In this document: positions 1-11,770 of the stretch, piece after piece
Layout of the letters: each line of letters opens with the position of its first letter
How positions within the stretch are numbered: the first letter of the stretch is position 1
Assembly: GCF_900117425.1 (NCBI RefSeq)
Contig: NZ_FPEH01000011.1
Coordinates: 496,001-560,000, forward strand
Source: Novosphingobium sp. NDB2Meth1
Lineage (GTDB): Bacteria; Pseudomonadota; Alphaproteobacteria; Sphingomonadales; Sphingomonadaceae
Reading direction: 5' to 3'
DNA: 64,000 nucleotides
Translations under genes and position numbers: made by a program
Notes under the pieces: generated by a model
What the model was told of the DNA's origin: nothing
The model's input: the letters and a program-made list of their open reading frames with translations, nothing else
The model's database searches: none

Positions 1-246
1 GACGCGGCAGAGGCCGAACTTGCGGTAGTAGCCGCGCGGACGACCGGTGGTGTTGCAGCGGTTGCGCACGCGGGTCGGGTTCGCGTTGCGCGGCAGCTCG
101 GCCATCTTGAGGCGGGCGATGAGGCGCTCGGTTTCATCGAGCTTCTCGTCGTCTGCGACGGCCTTCAGCGCAGCGTACTTCGCCGCGTACTTCTGAACGA
201 GCTTCTTGCGACGCTCATTCTTGTTGATGGAACTCAGTTTCGCCAT
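1..246 (-). CDS. rpsN: 30S ribosomal protein S14, C-terminal end missing
   Basis: Small-subunit protein of the 30S head. The minus-strand frame opens with [13 protein letters not shown] at 246 and runs 82 codons to the window edge, so about 20 C-terminal residues lie outside. The visible part includes the family segments around [19 protein letters not shown]. No CxxC zinc pair is visible, which fits the long zinc-independent S14 form usual in alphaproteobacteria. It follows rplE by 62 bp in the S10 gene order. Identification is secure; only the end is unseen. Confidence 0.97.
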   Translation of the reverse strand, partial: MAKLSSINKNERRKKLVQKYAAKYAALKAVADDEKLDETERLIARLKMAELPRNANPTRVRNRCNTTGRPRGYYRKFGLCRV

Positions 247-308
247 GGACTTAAGCTCTCTTCTTCAAAACCATTGGCGAGCCTTTCGGGGCTCGAGCCG
301 GGATATCC

Positions 309-890
309 TCAGGCGGCCTTCTGCTCTTCAGCAGCGTCGCGCGGGAACGGGAAACCGAACAGGCGGAGCAGCTCGCGCGCTTCGTCGTCGGTCTTGGCGG
401 TGGTGGTGACGATGATATCCATGCCGCGCACCTTCTCGATCTGGTCGTAGCTGATCTCCGGGAAGATGATCTGCTCCTTCAGACCCATCGCGTAGTTGCC
501 GCGCCCGTCGAACGACTTCGGGTTCAGACCACGGAAGTCGCGGATGCGGGGCATCGCGATGGTGATGAGACGGTCGAGGAATTCGTACATGCGTTCGCGG
601 CGCAGGGTCACCTTGCAACCGATCGGCATGCCTTCACGCAGCTTGAACTGCGCGATCGACTTCTTCGCCTTGGTGATCACCGGCTTCTGGCCCGAGATGA
701 GTTCCATCTCGGCAGCAGCGGTCGTCACCTTCTTCTTGTCCTGGCTCGCCTCGCCCACGCCCATGTTGAGCGTGATCTTCTCGATCTTCGGAATTTCCAT
801 GTGGTTCGCGTAGCCGAACTTGGCCTGCATCGCGGCAGCGATCTCGGCTTCGTACTTGGCCTTCATGCGCGGCACGTACTTGTCAGCCAT
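309..890 (-). CDS. rplE: 50S ribosomal protein L5
   Basis: L5 binds 5S rRNA and helps form the central protuberance of the 50S subunit. I chose the ATG at 890 ([17 protein letters not shown]), giving 193 residues. A longer open frame upstream only runs into rplX. Conserved L5 segments are visible: [20 protein letters not shown] near the N-terminus, and [17 protein letters not shown] and [17 protein letters not shown] further on. The start overlaps the end of rplX by 8 bp, implying translational coupling inside the S10/spc transcript. Confidence 0.98.
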   Translation of the reverse strand: MADKYVPRMKAKYEAEIAAAMQAKFGYANHMEIPKIEKITLNMGVGEASQDKKKVTTAAAEMELISGQKPVITKAKKSIAQFKLREGMPIGCKVTLRRERMYEFLDRLITIAMPRIRDFRGLNPKSFDGRGNYAMGLKEQIIFPEISYDQIEKVRGMDIIVTTTAKTDDEARELLRLFGFPFPRDAAEEQKAA

Positions 891-1200
891 CGATCGTCTC
901 CCCGGTCTTGACGGCCACGCGGACCTTCTTGCCGTCCTTCGTTTCGAAGCGCACGCGGGTGGGCTTGCCGTCCTTGCCGGCCAGACCAACCTTCGAGATG
1001 TGCAGCGGAGCCTCGCGGCGGTCGATGCCGCCCTGCGGGTTCTCCTGGGTCGGCTTGCGGTGGCGCGCGGCGATGTTCACGCCGGCCACGACAACCTTGT
1101 CTTCCTTGGGCATGACCTGCAGCACGGTGCCCGTGCGGCCCTTGTCCTTGCCCGAACGGACGACGACGCTGTCACCCTTCTTGATCTTGGCAGCCGACAT
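883..1200 (-). CDS. rplX: 50S ribosomal protein L24
   Basis: L24 is an assembly initiator that binds 23S rRNA early. The 105-residue product begins [21 protein letters not shown], a typical KOW-motif N-terminus, and contains [17 protein letters not shown]. Length is normal for the family. The ATG at 1200 overlaps the TAA stop of rplN by one base (TAATG), and its own stop overlaps the rplE start by 8 bp. This tight packing supports the start chosen. Confidence 0.98.
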   Translation of the reverse strand: MSAAKIKKGDSVVVRSGKDKGRTGTVLQVMPKEDKVVVAGVNIAARHRKPTQENPQGGIDRREAPLHISKVGLAGKDGKPTRVRFETKDGKKVRVAVKTGETIDG

Positions 1201-1568
1201 TACAGCACCTCCGGCGCAAGGCTGATGATCTTCATGAAGCCGCGGGCGCGCAGTTCACGCACCACGGGGCCGAAGATACGGGTGCCGATCGGCTCTTCGT
1301 TCTTGCCGACGAGCACGGCGGCATTGGTGTCGAAGCGGATCACGCTGCCATCGGCGCGGCGCACATCCTTGCGGGTACGCACGATCACCGCACGGTGCAC
1401 GTCGCCCTTCTTGACGCGGGCACGCGGCTGCGCTTCCTTGATCGACACGACGATCACATCGCCGACGCTGGCGAAACGACGCTTCGACCCGCCCAGCACC
1501 TTGATGCACTGGACGCGCTTCGCGCCGCTGTTGTCAGCGACTTCGAGATTGGACTGCATCTGGATCAT
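1200..1568 (-). CDS. rplN: 50S ribosomal protein L14
   Basis: L14 lies at the subunit interface and contacts 16S rRNA. The 122-residue frame starts [20 protein letters not shown], the canonical L14 opening, and contains [20 protein letters not shown] and [20 protein letters not shown]. Length matches the family exactly. A 63-bp gap separates it from rpsQ; the gap includes a small GCCGGA/TCCGGC inverted repeat at 1594-1610 whose role is unclear. Confidence 0.98.
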   Translation of the reverse strand: MIQMQSNLEVADNSGAKRVQCIKVLGGSKRRFASVGDVIVVSIKEAQPRARVKKGDVHRAVIVRTRKDVRRADGSVIRFDTNAAVLVGKNEEPIGTRIFGPVVRELRARGFMKIISLAPEVL

Positions 1569-1631
1569 TGATCCGGTTCCTTCTCACTGGCTTGCCGGAA
1601 CCAGTCCGGCAGTTCCAAAACTGTTTCGACT

Positions 1632-1901
1632 TTAGACGTCGGCTTCGATCGCGGCGGCCTTGCCGGCCTGCACGCGGTCGACGACCTTCCACGTCTTCAG
1701 CTTCGAGATCGGCGCGGTCTCTTCGATGCGCACGGTCTCGCCGGCCTTGAACGAGTTGGTCTCGTCGTGGGCGTGGTACTTCTTCGAGCGACGGATGATC
1801 TTCCCGTAGAGCGGGTGCTTCACCTTGCGCTCGACCTTGACCACCACGGTCTTGTCGGTCTTGTCCGAGACGATCGTCCCGATCAGAATACGCTTGGGCA
1901 T
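1632..1901 (-). CDS. rpsQ: 30S ribosomal protein S17
   Basis: S17 is a primary 16S rRNA-binding protein of OB-fold type. The 89-residue frame opens [20 protein letters not shown] and carries [20 protein letters not shown] and the later [14 protein letters not shown] segment. It ends with a short acidic-alanine tail (AAAIEADV), a little beyond the minimal S17 length. It lies 10 bp downstream of rpmC in conserved S10 order. Confidence 0.98.
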   Translation of the reverse strand: MPKRILIGTIVSDKTDKTVVVKVERKVKHPLYGKIIRRSKKYHAHDETNSFKAGETVRIEETAPISKLKTWKVVDRVQAGKAAAIEADV

Positions 1902-1911
1902 AGTCTCTTCC

Positions 1912-2130
1912 TTACGCCTTGGCCGACTGAGAACGCTCAGTCTGCAGCGTCTTGATACGGGCGATGTCGCGGCGGACCTCGCGGATGCGGGCCGGACGCT
2001 CGAGCTGGTTGGTCGCCGCCTGGAAGCGCAGGTTGAACTGCTCGCGCTTCAGTTCGACAAGGTCAGCCTGGAGCTGGTCGTCAGACTTGACGCGCAGATC
2101 TTCAAACTTTGCTTTGCTCTGGGCCATCAT
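1912..2130 (-). CDS. rpmC: 50S ribosomal protein L29
   Basis: L29 sits beside the peptide exit tunnel and helps dock trigger factor and SRP. The product is about 72 residues, with the family core [19 protein letters not shown]. Two consecutive ATG codons (2130 and 2127) could start it. The rplP stop TGA lies within ATGATG, so the overlap is 4 or 1 bp and either start would be coupled to rplP translation. Confidence 0.97.
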   Translation of the reverse strand: MMAQSKAKFEDLRVKSDDQLQADLVELKREQFNLRFQAATNQLERPARIREVRRDIARIKTLQTERSQSAKA

Positions 2131-2561
2131 TCGCCTCCGAGGTGCGAGGTGTCGCCGAGGCGGGCAACGACCTTGGTCTTGATCGGCAGCTTCATCGCGG
2201 CGCGGCTGAACGCTTCTGCCGCGAGCGGGCCGGCAACGCCGTCGAGCTCGAACAGGATGCGACCCGGCTTCACGCGGGCTGCCCAGTATTCGATCGAACC
2301 CTTGCCCTTGCCCTGACGGACTTCGGCAGGCTTCTTCGAGACCGGCACATCCGGGAACACGCGGATCCAGAGACGACCCTGGCGCTTGATGTGGCGCGTG
2401 ATCGCACGGCGGGCCGCTTCGATCTGGCGGGCGGTAACCCGCTCCGGTTCGAGCGCCTTGAGGCCGTACGAACCGAAGTTGAGGTCCGTGCCACCCTTGG
2501 CGTCGCCCTTGATCCGGCCCTTGAAGGCCTTGCGGAACTTGGTCTTTTTCGGTTGCAGCAT
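2127..2561 (-). CDS. rplP: 50S ribosomal protein L16
   Basis: L16 organises the A-site and peptidyl-transferase region of the 50S subunit. The 144-residue frame starts [19 protein letters not shown] and contains [20 protein letters not shown] and the conserved [15 protein letters not shown]. Length is standard. It lies 15 bp downstream of rpsC and overlaps rpmC, as usual in the S10 operon. Confidence 0.98.
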   Translation of the reverse strand: MLQPKKTKFRKAFKGRIKGDAKGGTDLNFGSYGLKALEPERVTARQIEAARRAITRHIKRQGRLWIRVFPDVPVSKKPAEVRQGKGKGSIEYWAARVKPGRILFELDGVAGPLAAEAFSRAAMKLPIKTKVVARLGDTSHLGGE

Positions 2562-2576
2562 GGTTCTGTACCTACC

Positions 2577-3272
2577 TTAGCGCGCCGGGCGGACGCCGGA
2601 GGTTTGAGCCTCCATCATCAGCCGGTCCTGCGCCATGGGATCGTGGCCAAGGATTTCGCCCTTGAAGATCCAGGTCTTGATGCCGATCACGCCATAGGCG
2701 GTGTGCGCCACGGCTTCGGCATAATCGATGTTCGCACGCAGCGTGTGCAGCGGCACGCGGCCTTCGCGGTACCACTCGACGCGGGCGATTTCCGCACCGC
2801 CGAGACGGCCGCCGCAGGTGATCTTGATGCCTTCGGCACCGAGACGGAGCGCCGACTGCACCGCGCGCTTCATCGCACGGCGGAACGCCACGCGGCGAAC
2901 GAGCTGATCGGCAATACCCTGCGCAACGAGCTTGGAATCGATCTCCGGCTTGCGGATCTCGACGATGTTCAGCTTCACGTCGCCGGCAGTCATCTTGGCG
3001 AGCTGGCTGCGCAGCTTCTCGATGTCCGCACCCTTCTTGCCGATGATGACGCCCGGACGGGCGGCATAGATCGACACGCGGCAGGTCTTGGCCGGACGCT
3101 CGATGACGACCTTGGAGATCGCTGCCTGCGGCAGGTGCTCCATGATGAACTTGCGCATGGCAAGGTCTTCACGCAGCAGCGTCTGGTAGTTGCGGCCTTC
3201 CGCGTACCAGCGGCTATCCCAGGTGCGGTTGATCTGCAGGCGCAGACCGATGGGGTTCGACTTGTGACCCAT
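2577..3272 (-). CDS. rpsC: 30S ribosomal protein S3
   Basis: S3 forms part of the mRNA entry channel. The 231-residue protein opens [20 protein letters not shown] and has the KH-domain GxxG stretch [14 protein letters not shown] and the C-terminal domain segment [20 protein letters not shown]. Size is normal. Two bases separate its start from the rplV stop. Identification is certain. Confidence 0.98.
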   Translation of the reverse strand: MGHKSNPIGLRLQINRTWDSRWYAEGRNYQTLLREDLAMRKFIMEHLPQAAISKVVIERPAKTCRVSIYAARPGVIIGKKGADIEKLRSQLAKMTAGDVKLNIVEIRKPEIDSKLVAQGIADQLVRRVAFRRAMKRAVQSALRLGAEGIKITCGGRLGGAEIARVEWYREGRVPLHTLRANIDYAEAVAHTAYGVIGIKTWIFKGEILGHDPMAQDRLMMEAQTSGVRPAR

Positions 3273-3274
3273 GA

Positions 3275-3661
3275 TCAGGCCTCCTCACCAGTAGCCGCTT
3301 CGCGAACCACGATCCGCAGGCGCGAGATCGGCTTCAGGATGCGGGTGGACTTGCCGCGACCACGGGTGTGGAAGCGCTTCATCGTGATCGACTTGCCAAC
3401 CGAAGCCTCGGCGACGACGAGCGCGTCGACATCGAGGTTGTGGTTGTTCTCGGCGTTGGCGATCGCCGAGGCGAGCACCTTGCGCGCGTCGACAGCCATC
3501 GCCTTCTTCGAGAAGGCGAGGATGTTCATCGCGTCTTCGGCGCGCTTGCCGCGGATCAGGCCGGCAACGAGGTTCAGCTTCTGGGCCGAGCCGCGGATCT
3601 GCGTGCCGACCGAGAGCGCTTCGTTGTCCGCAACGCGGCGCGGGGACTTGGGCTTACCCAT
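3275..3661 (-). CDS. rplV: 50S ribosomal protein L22
   Basis: L22 lines the exit tunnel with an extended hairpin. The 128-residue frame carries the domain core [20 protein letters not shown] and the hairpin part [20 protein letters not shown]. There is a short extension before the core ([15 protein letters not shown]). The ATG at 3661 overlaps the rpsS stop by one base. Confidence 0.98.
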   Translation of the reverse strand: MGKPKSPRRVADNEALSVGTQIRGSAQKLNLVAGLIRGKRAEDAMNILAFSKKAMAVDARKVLASAIANAENNHNLDVDALVVAEASVGKSITMKRFHTRGRGKSTRILKPISRLRIVVREAATGEEA

Positions 3662-3939
3662 TAGCGCTTGCCCTTCTTGTCAGCGGCGTGGCCGGGGAAC
3701 GTGCGCGTCGGCGCGAATTCACCAAGCTTGTGGCCGACCATCTCTTCGTTGACCGAGACGGGGATGAACTTGTGCCCGTTGTAGACGTTGAACGTCAGAC
3801 CAACGAACTGCGGGAGAATGGTCGAACGACGCGACCAGGTCTTGATCGGACCTGCACGCGAACCAGCATCCTGGGCCACTTCGGCCTTCTTCAGGAGGTG
3901 CAGGTCGACGAAGGGTCCCTTCCAGACGGAACGTGCCAT
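3661..3939 (-). CDS. rpsS: 30S ribosomal protein S19
   Basis: S19 is in the 30S head next to S13 and the A-site finger bridge. The 92-residue product starts [20 protein letters not shown] and contains [20 protein letters not shown] and [20 protein letters not shown], all diagnostic. The gene is six bases downstream of rplB. Confidence 0.98.
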   Translation of the reverse strand: MARSVWKGPFVDLHLLKKAEVAQDAGSRAGPIKTWSRRSTILPQFVGLTFNVYNGHKFIPVSVNEEMVGHKLGEFAPTRTFPGHAADKKGKR

Positions 3940-3945
3940 GGGGTG

Positions 3946-4782
3946 TTACCTCTTCTTCTTCGCGTGACGCGAACGGATGATCATCTTGTCCGTCTGCTTG
4001 TTGTGACGGGTACGGGCGCCCTTGGTCGGCTTGCCCCACGGCGTGACCGGATGACGGCCACCCGAGGTGCGGCCTTCACCACCGCCGTGCGGGTGATCGA
4101 CCGGGTTCTTGGCGACACCGCGGGTGAGCGGACGACGGCCGAGCCAGCGGCCGCGACCGGCCTTGGCAAGGTTCTGGTTCGAGTTGTCGGGGTTCGAGAC
4201 CGCGCCAACCGTGCCCATGCAATCGCCGCGCAGGTAGCGCTGCTCGCCCGAGTTCAGGCGGACGATGACCATGCCGCGGTCACGACCGACGAGCTGGACA
4301 TAAGTGCCGGCCGAACGCGCGATCTGACCGCCCTTGCCCGGCTTCATCTCCACGTTGTGGATGATCGTGCCGACCGGCATCTGGCTGAGCAGCATCGCGT
4401 TGCCCGGCTTCACGTCGGTCTTCTCGCCGGCGACGACCTGGTCACCGACCGCGAGACGCTGCGGCGCGAGGATGTAGGTCTGCTCACCGTCCTCGTACTT
4501 GACGAGCGCGATGAACGCGGTGCGGTTGGGGTCATACTCCAGACGCTCGACGGTCGCGGGCATGTCCCACTTGCGGCGCTTGAAGTCGATGAACCGGTAG
4601 CGCTGCTTGTGGCCGCCCGCGATGCCGCGGCTGGTCACGTGGCCCTTGTTGTTGCGGCCGCCGGTCTTGGTCTTGCCCTCGGTCAGCGCCTTGACGGGCT
4701 TGCCCTTCCACAGCGACGACTTGTCGACGAGGATCAGGCCGCGCCGGGCGGGGCTGGTCGGGTTATAGTTCTTGAGTGCCAT
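3946..4782 (-). CDS. rplB: 50S ribosomal protein L2
   Basis: L2 is needed for subunit joining and lies near the peptidyl-transferase centre. The 278-residue frame opens [20 protein letters not shown] and contains the [20 protein letters not shown] segment. Near the C-terminus it has [20 protein letters not shown], which holds the histidine ([10 protein letters not shown]) important for activity. Length is standard. It lies 12 bp downstream of rplW. Confidence 0.99.
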   Translation of the reverse strand: MALKNYNPTSPARRGLILVDKSSLWKGKPVKALTEGKTKTGGRNNKGHVTSRGIAGGHKQRYRFIDFKRRKWDMPATVERLEYDPNRTAFIALVKYEDGEQTYILAPQRLAVGDQVVAGEKTDVKPGNAMLLSQMPVGTIIHNVEMKPGKGGQIARSAGTYVQLVGRDRGMVIVRLNSGEQRYLRGDCMGTVGAVSNPDNSNQNLAKAGRGRWLGRRPLTRGVAKNPVDHPHGGGEGRTSGGRHPVTPWGKPTKGARTRHNKQTDKMIIRSRHAKKKR

Positions 4783-4794
4783 GGTCTATGCGCC

Positions 4795-5100
4795 TCAGAT
4801 ACCGCTGGTGACGTCGATCGACTGGCCCGGAGCCAGCGTCACAACCGCCTTCTTGAAGTCCGAACGCTTGTAGGGTGCACCCTTCCAGCGCTTGGTCTTG
4901 CCGTCCTGGTTCAGCGTGTTCACCTTGGTGACCTTCACGCCGAACAGGGCTTCGACCGCAGCCTTGATCTGCGGCTTGGTCGCCTTGTCCGCGACCTTGA
5001 AGACCACGGCATTGTGCTCGCTGAGCAGCGTCGACTTCTCGGTGATGTGGGGAGCCACGATCACGTCGTAGTGACGCGTGTCGATTGCGTCCTTAGCCAT
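4795..5100 (-). CDS. rplW: 50S ribosomal protein L23
   Basis: L23 is the exit-tunnel protein that docks trigger factor and SRP. The 101-residue frame contains [20 protein letters not shown] and the C-terminal family pattern [20 protein letters not shown]. Its start overlaps the end of rplD by 8 bp, which points to coupled translation. Confidence 0.98.
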   Translation of the reverse strand: MAKDAIDTRHYDVIVAPHITEKSTLLSEHNAVVFKVADKATKPQIKAAVEALFGVKVTKVNTLNQDGKTKRWKGAPYKRSDFKKAVVTLAPGQSIDVTSGI

Positions 5101-5722
5101 TGAAACGCGCCTCCAGCTTTTCGACCGCAGCGCGCGTCAGCACCAGCGTATCATGCTTCAGGATGTCGTAGACGTTCGCGCCCATCGCCGGGAGCACATT
5201 GACCCCGATGATGTTGCGGGCGGCGCGGGCGAAGTTGTCGTTCACCGCTTCGCCGTCGATCACCAGCACCTTCTTGCCGAAGCCCGCCTTGGCGAGCGTC
5301 GCGGCGAGCGTGGCGGTCTTGCCGTCGGTGTCGAGCGTGTCGACGACGACGAGGCCGCGACCTTCCGACTGGGCCTTGGTCGAGAGCGCCATCTTCAGAC
5401 CGAGCGCGCGGATCTTCTTGTTGAGCGAGGGATCGAAGTCACGGACGCGGGGACCGTGGGCCTTGCCGCCGCCGATGAAGATCGGAGCCGCGCGATCGCC
5501 GTGACGAGCACCGCCGCCGCCCTTCTGGTTGCCCAGCTTCTTGCCGGTGCGCGCCACATCCGAACGCTCGCGGGCACCACGGGCCGTGCCGCGACGCTTC
5601 TCGAGCTGCCAGGTGACAACGCGGTGGAGGATGTCAGCGCGCGGAGCGACGCCGAACACGGCATCCGAGAGCTCGGCTTCGCCGGCTGCGGTGCCATCGA
5701 GATTGAGGACCTGAACCTTCAC
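5093..5722 (-). CDS. rplD: 50S ribosomal protein L4
   Basis: L4 reaches into the exit tunnel and, in gammaproteobacteria, represses the S10 operon; whether it does so here cannot be told from sequence. The 209-residue protein starts [20 protein letters not shown] and has the tunnel-loop segments [20 protein letters not shown] and [19 protein letters not shown]. It follows rplC after 3 bp and overlaps rplW by 8 bp. Confidence 0.98.
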   Translation of the reverse strand: MKVQVLNLDGTAAGEAELSDAVFGVAPRADILHRVVTWQLEKRRGTARGARERSDVARTGKKLGNQKGGGGARHGDRAAPIFIGGGKAHGPRVRDFDPSLNKKIRALGLKMALSTKAQSEGRGLVVVDTLDTDGKTATLAATLAKAGFGKKVLVIDGEAVNDNFARAARNIIGVNVLPAMGANVYDILKHDTLVLTRAAVEKLEARFNG

Positions 5723-5725
5723 GAC

Positions 5726-6493
5726 TTAGCCCTCCTGACCATCGACGGTGGTCTCGACCGCAGCGGTGTCTTCCGCCGGCGTGTCGGCCGCAGCCGTGTC
5801 ATTGCTGTTGGCAGCCTGCTTGAGACCGGCCGGATACGGCGCTTCAGCGTGACGGCCGAGCTTGACCGCATCGCGGACGAGCAGCCAGCCGTTCTTCGAA
5901 CCAGGGACCGAGCCCTTGACGAAGATCAGGCCGCGCTCATCGTCGGTGCGGACGATCTCGAGGTTCTGCTGGGTGCGCTGACGGTCGCCCATGTGGCCGG
6001 CCATCTTCTTGTTCTTGAACACGCGGCCCGGATCCTGACGGTTACCCGTCGAACCGTGCGCACGGTGGGTGATCGAAACACCGTGGGTGGCGCGCATACC
6101 GCCGAAGCCCCAGCGCTTCATCGCGCCAGCAAAGCCCTTGCCCTGGGTGTGACCGGTGATGTCGACATACTGGCCGGGCACGAAGTGCGAGGCGGCGATG
6201 GTCGAGCCGACTTCGAGCAGCGCGTCTTCGGCGACGCGGAACTCGGCGACTTCCATCTTCAGTTCGACTTCAGCCTTCGCGAAATGCTCGCGCTGCGGCT
6301 TGGCGACATTCTTCTGCTTGGCCTGACCCGCACCGAGCTGAACCGCGACATAACCGTCGCGCTCTTCGGTGCGAACCGAGACCACCTGGCAATTTTCAAG
6401 CGCCAGGACGGTAACCGGCACGTGCCGTCCGTCGTCCTGGAAAAGCCGGGTCATCCCGACCTTCTTCGCGATCACGCCGGTGCGCATGACCAT
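5726..6493 (-). CDS. rplC: 50S ribosomal protein L3 with long acidic C-terminal tail
   Basis: L3 is an early 23S rRNA assembly protein near the peptidyl-transferase centre. The frame opens [20 protein letters not shown]; the ATG at 6493 and the one two codons later are both possible. The body has [19 protein letters not shown] and [20 protein letters not shown]. About 30 residues after the normal L3 end are rich in Asp, Glu, Ala and Thr ([18 protein letters not shown]), making the protein about 255 residues against roughly 210 in E. coli. A gap of 263 bp with repeat material separates it from rpsJ. Confidence 0.98.
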   Translation of the reverse strand: MVMRTGVIAKKVGMTRLFQDDGRHVPVTVLALENCQVVSVRTEERDGYVAVQLGAGQAKQKNVAKPQREHFAKAEVELKMEVAEFRVAEDALLEVGSTIAASHFVPGQYVDITGHTQGKGFAGAMKRWGFGGMRATHGVSITHRAHGSTGNRQDPGRVFKNKKMAGHMGDRQRTQQNLEIVRTDDERGLIFVKGSVPGSKNGWLLVRDAVKLGRHAEAPYPAGLKQAANSNDTAAADTPAEDTAAVETTVDGQEG

Positions 6494-6756
6494 ACTCCTT
6501 ACAGAGGCCTTGCGAGGACCATCCCCGCGAGGCGTGTTCAGCCCGTATGTGAAGCGCGCCCCGTCCGGGCTGAGTGCCCCTGCGTGAACAGGAGCGAACG
6601 GGGGACGCTTGCCCGGCTAGGTGCCTCAGCTGAGGCGGCGCCGGAGGTATCCCATTGTCCGGGAGGCTTGGCCTCCAAAACTCTGGTTGCCCCTGCCAAA
6701 GCAGAGGCGAAACTTGTTACGCGACCCCCGCCTTCGCGGGGGCAGGGCAAGCTGCC
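6494..6756 (-). repeat. rpsJ-rplC spacer with palindromic repeat elements
   Basis: This 263-bp non-coding spacer is unusually long for the S10 operon. It holds a 14-bp palindrome GCCTCAGCTGAGGC (6623-6636) and a hairpin with perfect 7-bp arms and a 4-base loop, CCCCCGC-CTTC-GCGGGGG (6725-6742). Flanking sequence (CCCCTGCC, GGGGCAGGGC) resembles the short GC-rich REP-like palindromes scattered in sphingomonad genomes. On the transcribed strand the hairpin lies just after the rpsJ stop, so it could protect the 3' end of rpsJ message or partly terminate transcription. No gene is seen. Confidence 0.6.
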
Positions 6757-7068
<312 letters not shown>

Positions 7069-7172
7069 GTCCGTTTACCGATGCGAAAGAGCGAAAACAA
7101 AAAAACCAGCCGCTCCACCCTCTCACCCTGCCCCAGCTGTCGAAGCGAGGAGAAAGCGGGCCGCTGATCCGT

Positions 7173-7210
7173 AAAAACCGGACCGGCGGGAGAAGCGAAT
7201 CTCCCGCCGG
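7173..7210 (-). terminator. Rho-independent terminator after tuf
   Basis: A perfect 10-bp inverted repeat (arms 7183-7192 and 7201-7210, CCGGCGGGAG/CTCCCGCCGG) encloses an 8-base loop. Read on the minus strand it is followed, after a few bases, by TTTTT (7177-7173). It starts 13 bp past the tuf stop. This is a textbook intrinsic terminator and would separate the str transcript from the S10 transcript, at least partly. Confidence 0.85.
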
Positions 7211-7223
7211 TGCGCGGCCTATA

Positions 7224-8414
7224 TTACTTCGTGATCTTGCTGACAACCCCCGAACCGACGGTGCGGCCACCTTCGCGGATCGCGAAGCGCAGACCTTCGT
7301 CCATCGCGATCGGCGCGATGAGACGGACCGACAGGGTCAGGTTGTCGCCGGGCATGACCATTTCGGTGCCTTCGGGAAGGATCACTTCGCCGGTCACGTC
7401 GGTGGTGCGGAAGTAGAACTGCGGGCGGTAGTTGGCGAAGAACGGCGTGTGACGGCCACCTTCGTCCTTCGACAGCACGTAGACCTCAGCCGAGAACTCG
7501 GTGTGCGGCGTAACCGAACCGGGCTTGGCGAGAACTTGGCCACGCTCGACTTCTTCACGCTTCACGCCGCGAACCAGCGCGCCGATGTTGTCGCCGGCTT
7601 CACCCTGGTCGAGCAGCTTGCGGAACATTTCGACGCCGGTGACGACGGTCTTGGTGGTGTTCTTGAGGCCGACGATCTCGACTTCTTCACCAACCTTGAC
7701 GATGCCGGTTTCGACGCGGCCAGTCACGACGGTGCCACGACCCGAGATCGAGAACACGTCTTCGACGGGCATCAGGAAGGGCTTGTCGGTCGGGCGCGGC
7801 GGCTGCGGGATGTAGCTGTCGACAGCGGCCATGAGCTCGTTGATCGAGTTCTTGCCGATGGCGTCGTCGCGGCCTTCGAGGGCGGCCAGAGCCGAACCCT
7901 TGACGATCGGAATATCGTCACCCGGGAAGTCGTACGACGAGAGCAGCTCGCGCACTTCCAGCTCGACGAGCTCGAGGATTTCCTCGTCGTCAACCTGGTC
8001 GACCTTGTTCATGTACACGACGAGCGCCGGCACGCCGACCTGACGGGCAAGCAGGATGTGCTCGCGGGTCTGCGGCATCGGGCCGTCAGCAGCGTTCACG
8101 ACCAGGATCGCGCCGTCCATCTGGGCGGCACCGGTGATCATGTTCTTCACGTAGTCGGCGTGGCCCGGGCAGTCGACGTGCGCATAGTGGCGGTTGGCGG
8201 TCTCGTACTCGACGTGCGCCGTCGAGATGGTGATGCCGCGCTCGCGCTCTTCTGGAGCCTTGTCGATGTTCGCGTAGTCGGTGAACGTCGCGCCGCCGGT
8301 CTCGGCGAGCACCTTGGTGATCGCTGCCGTCAGGGTGGTCTTGCCATGGTCGACGTGACCGATGGTGCCGATGTTGCAGTGCGGCTTGGTCCGCTCAAAC
8401 TTAGCCTTGGCCAT
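7224..8414 (-). CDS. tuf: Translation elongation factor Tu
   Basis: EF-Tu is the GTPase that delivers aminoacyl-tRNA to the ribosome. The 396-residue frame opens [20 protein letters not shown]. It has the P-loop GHVDHGKT at residues 19-26, the switch II motif DCPGHADYV, the guanine-specificity motif NKVD, and the C-terminal barrel ending [14 protein letters not shown]. It is the last gene of the str set before the terminator and lies 155 bp after fusA. A second copy elsewhere in the genome is possible but not visible. Confidence 0.99.
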   Translation of the reverse strand: MAKAKFERTKPHCNIGTIGHVDHGKTTLTAAITKVLAETGGATFTDYANIDKAPEERERGITISTAHVEYETANRHYAHVDCPGHADYVKNMITGAAQMDGAILVVNAADGPMPQTREHILLARQVGVPALVVYMNKVDQVDDEEILELVELEVRELLSSYDFPGDDIPIVKGSALAALEGRDDAIGKNSINELMAAVDSYIPQPPRPTDKPFLMPVEDVFSISGRGTVVTGRVETGIVKVGEEVEIVGLKNTTKTVVTGVEMFRKLLDQGEAGDNIGALVRGVKREEVERGQVLAKPGSVTPHTEFSAEVYVLSKDEGGRHTPFFANYRPQFYFRTTDVTGEVILPEGTEMVMPGDNLTLSVRLIAPIAMDEGLRFAIREGGRTVGSGVVSKITK

Positions 8415-8461
8415 TGCTCAAACCTTCTTCTCTAAAATTGCAGATACTGCGGGTTCGAGGT

Positions 8462-8485
8462 CGGCGCCCGCTGAATCAGGCGCCG
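8462..8485 (-). other. Hairpin in the fusA-tuf spacer
   Basis: A 7-bp inverted repeat, CGGCGCC (8462-8468) and GGCGCCG (8479-8485), with a 10-base loop lies between fusA and tuf. There is no T-run, so termination is unlikely. It may be an mRNA stability or processing structure. The rest of the 155-bp spacer (8415-8569) shows nothing else I can name. Confidence 0.4.
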
Positions 8486-8569
8486 CCCCTAGATTGATCC
8501 GCTTGCTTATGCAAGCCCGCCGTTCCCCGGTAATCCGCGCCGGAGCGCGAAGTCCCGGAAAACGCCGTG

Positions 8570-10642
<2,073 letters not shown>

Positions 10643-10723
10643 GGGAGGTTCCTTGGGTTCGGGATGGGCCGGATGGTTCCGGCCCGCCCCATAGAGTGCT
10701 TAGCGTGACCGTTTCAAGACGGC

Positions 10724-10751
10724 TGCCTGATCATCCTGTGACAATCAGGCA
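10724..10751 (-). other. Hairpin in the rpsG-fusA spacer
   Basis: A perfect 8-bp inverted repeat, TGCCTGAT (10724-10731) and ATCAGGCA (10744-10751), with a 12-base loop lies in the 145-bp spacer between rpsG and fusA. No T-run follows on the minus strand. It may attenuate or protect the message. Confidence 0.45.
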
Positions 10752-10787
10752 ACCCTCTCGGGCAAGCCGCTGCTTACCAGCGCCAGA

Positions 10788-11258
10788 TTACCAGCGGTAG
10801 TGGCTGAAGGCGCGGTTGGCGTCGGCCATGCGGTGGGTGTCTTCACGCTTCTTGACCGCGTTGCCGCGGTTGTTGGCGGCATCCAGCAGTTCCGACGACA
10901 GGCGCGCCGACATCGTGGTTTCGCTGCGGTTGCGCGCGGCGGTGATCAGCCAGCGGATGGCCAGCGCCTGCGCACGCTCGGCACGCACTTCGACGGGGAC
11001 CTGATAGGTCGCACCGCCGACACGGCGGCTGCGCACTTCGATCTGCGGCTTCACGTTGTTGAGCGCATCGTGGAACAGCTGCAGCGGGTCCGCCTTGGCG
11101 CGGGCCTGCATCGTTTCCATGGCGCCGTAGACGATGCTTTCAGCGACCGACTTCTTCCCGTCGAGCATGAGGTTGTTCATGAACTTCGACAGGATCTGAT
11201 CGTTGAACTTCGGATCCGGCAGGATTTCCCGCTTTTCGGGACGACGACGACGAGACAT
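10788..11258 (-). CDS. rpsG: 30S ribosomal protein S7
   Basis: S7 is a primary 16S binder that nucleates the 30S head; in E. coli it also represses its own operon by binding the rpsL-rpsG region. I start it at the ATG at 11258 ([20 protein letters not shown]), giving 156 residues, the usual size. Upstream in-frame codons fall in non-coding sequence. The frame contains [20 protein letters not shown] and ends with AFSHYRW. Confidence 0.98.
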   Translation of the reverse strand: MSRRRRPEKREILPDPKFNDQILSKFMNNLMLDGKKSVAESIVYGAMETMQARAKADPLQLFHDALNNVKPQIEVRSRRVGGATYQVPVEVRAERAQALAIRWLITAARNRSETTMSARLSSELLDAANNRGNAVKKREDTHRMADANRAFSHYRW

Positions 11259-11306
11259 TTTATGTACTCCTTCGGAGTGCGGCAGCCCCATCCGGGTCTG
11301 CCTTGC

Positions 11307-11383
11307 GGCTCCAGCCCGCTCCCCCGCCCGACCACCCAGATGCTAACCCGTAGGGTAGCCGGGCGGGGAAGCGGACTGGAGCC
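11307..11383 (-). promoter_or_regulatory. Long RNA hairpin between rpsL and rpsG
   Basis: Arms 11307-11330 and 11360-11383 form a 24-bp inverted repeat with a 29-base loop. As DNA there are two mismatches, but in the minus-strand mRNA both become U-G wobbles, so the transcript can form an unbroken 24-bp stem. It fills most of the 140-bp spacer between rpsL and rpsG. In E. coli this intercistronic region holds the S7 autoregulatory site, so a regulatory role is plausible. A REP-like insertion is the alternative. Confidence 0.65.
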
Positions 11384-11398
11384 GGCCCCTGGTGAAAC

Positions 11399-11770
11399 TT
11401 ACTTCGGACGCTTGGCGCCGTACTTCGAACGCGACTGCTTGCGGTCCTTGACACCCTGGGTATCGAGCACGCCGCGCAGCACGTGGTAGCGCACGCCCGG
11501 AAGGTCGCGCACACGGCCGCCGCGGATGAGCACGACCGAGTGCTCCTGCAGGTTGTGGCCCTCGCCCGGGATGTACGAGATGACTTCGCGGCTGTTGGTC
11601 AGGCGGATCTTGGCCACCTTGCGCAGCGCCGAGTTCGGCTTCTTCGGGGTCGTCGTGTAGACGCGGGTGCAAACGCCACGCTTCTGCGGGTTCTGCTCCA
11701 TCGCAGGGACCTTGGACTTGGTCTTCTGCGGTTCGCGGCCCTTGCGGACCAGCTGGTTGATCGTAGGCAT
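11399..11770 (-). CDS. rpsL: 30S ribosomal protein S12, Arg at position 88
   Basis: S12 controls decoding accuracy at the A site. I start it at the ATG at 11770 ([20 protein letters not shown]), giving 123 residues; longer upstream extensions are not S12-like. It contains [20 protein letters not shown], with Lys43. The 88th residue, in [13 protein letters not shown], is arginine (codon CGC) where most bacteria, including E. coli, have lysine. Lys88Arg is a classical streptomycin-resistance change. It is the first gene of the str operon. Confidence 0.98.
   Translation of the reverse strand: MPTINQLVRKGREPQKTKSKVPAMEQNPQKRGVCTRVYTTTPKKPNSALRKVAKIRLTNSREVISYIPGEGHNLQEHSVVLIRGGRVRDLPGVRYHVLRGVLDTQGVKDRKQSRSKYGAKRPK

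Noticed and set aside
8440-8490. GGGTTCGAGG-like sequence suggesting a tRNA near tuf (tRNAs often adjoin tuf)
   Set aside because: No acceptor stem, D-arm or anticodon arm can be drawn around it, only a 7-bp hairpin.
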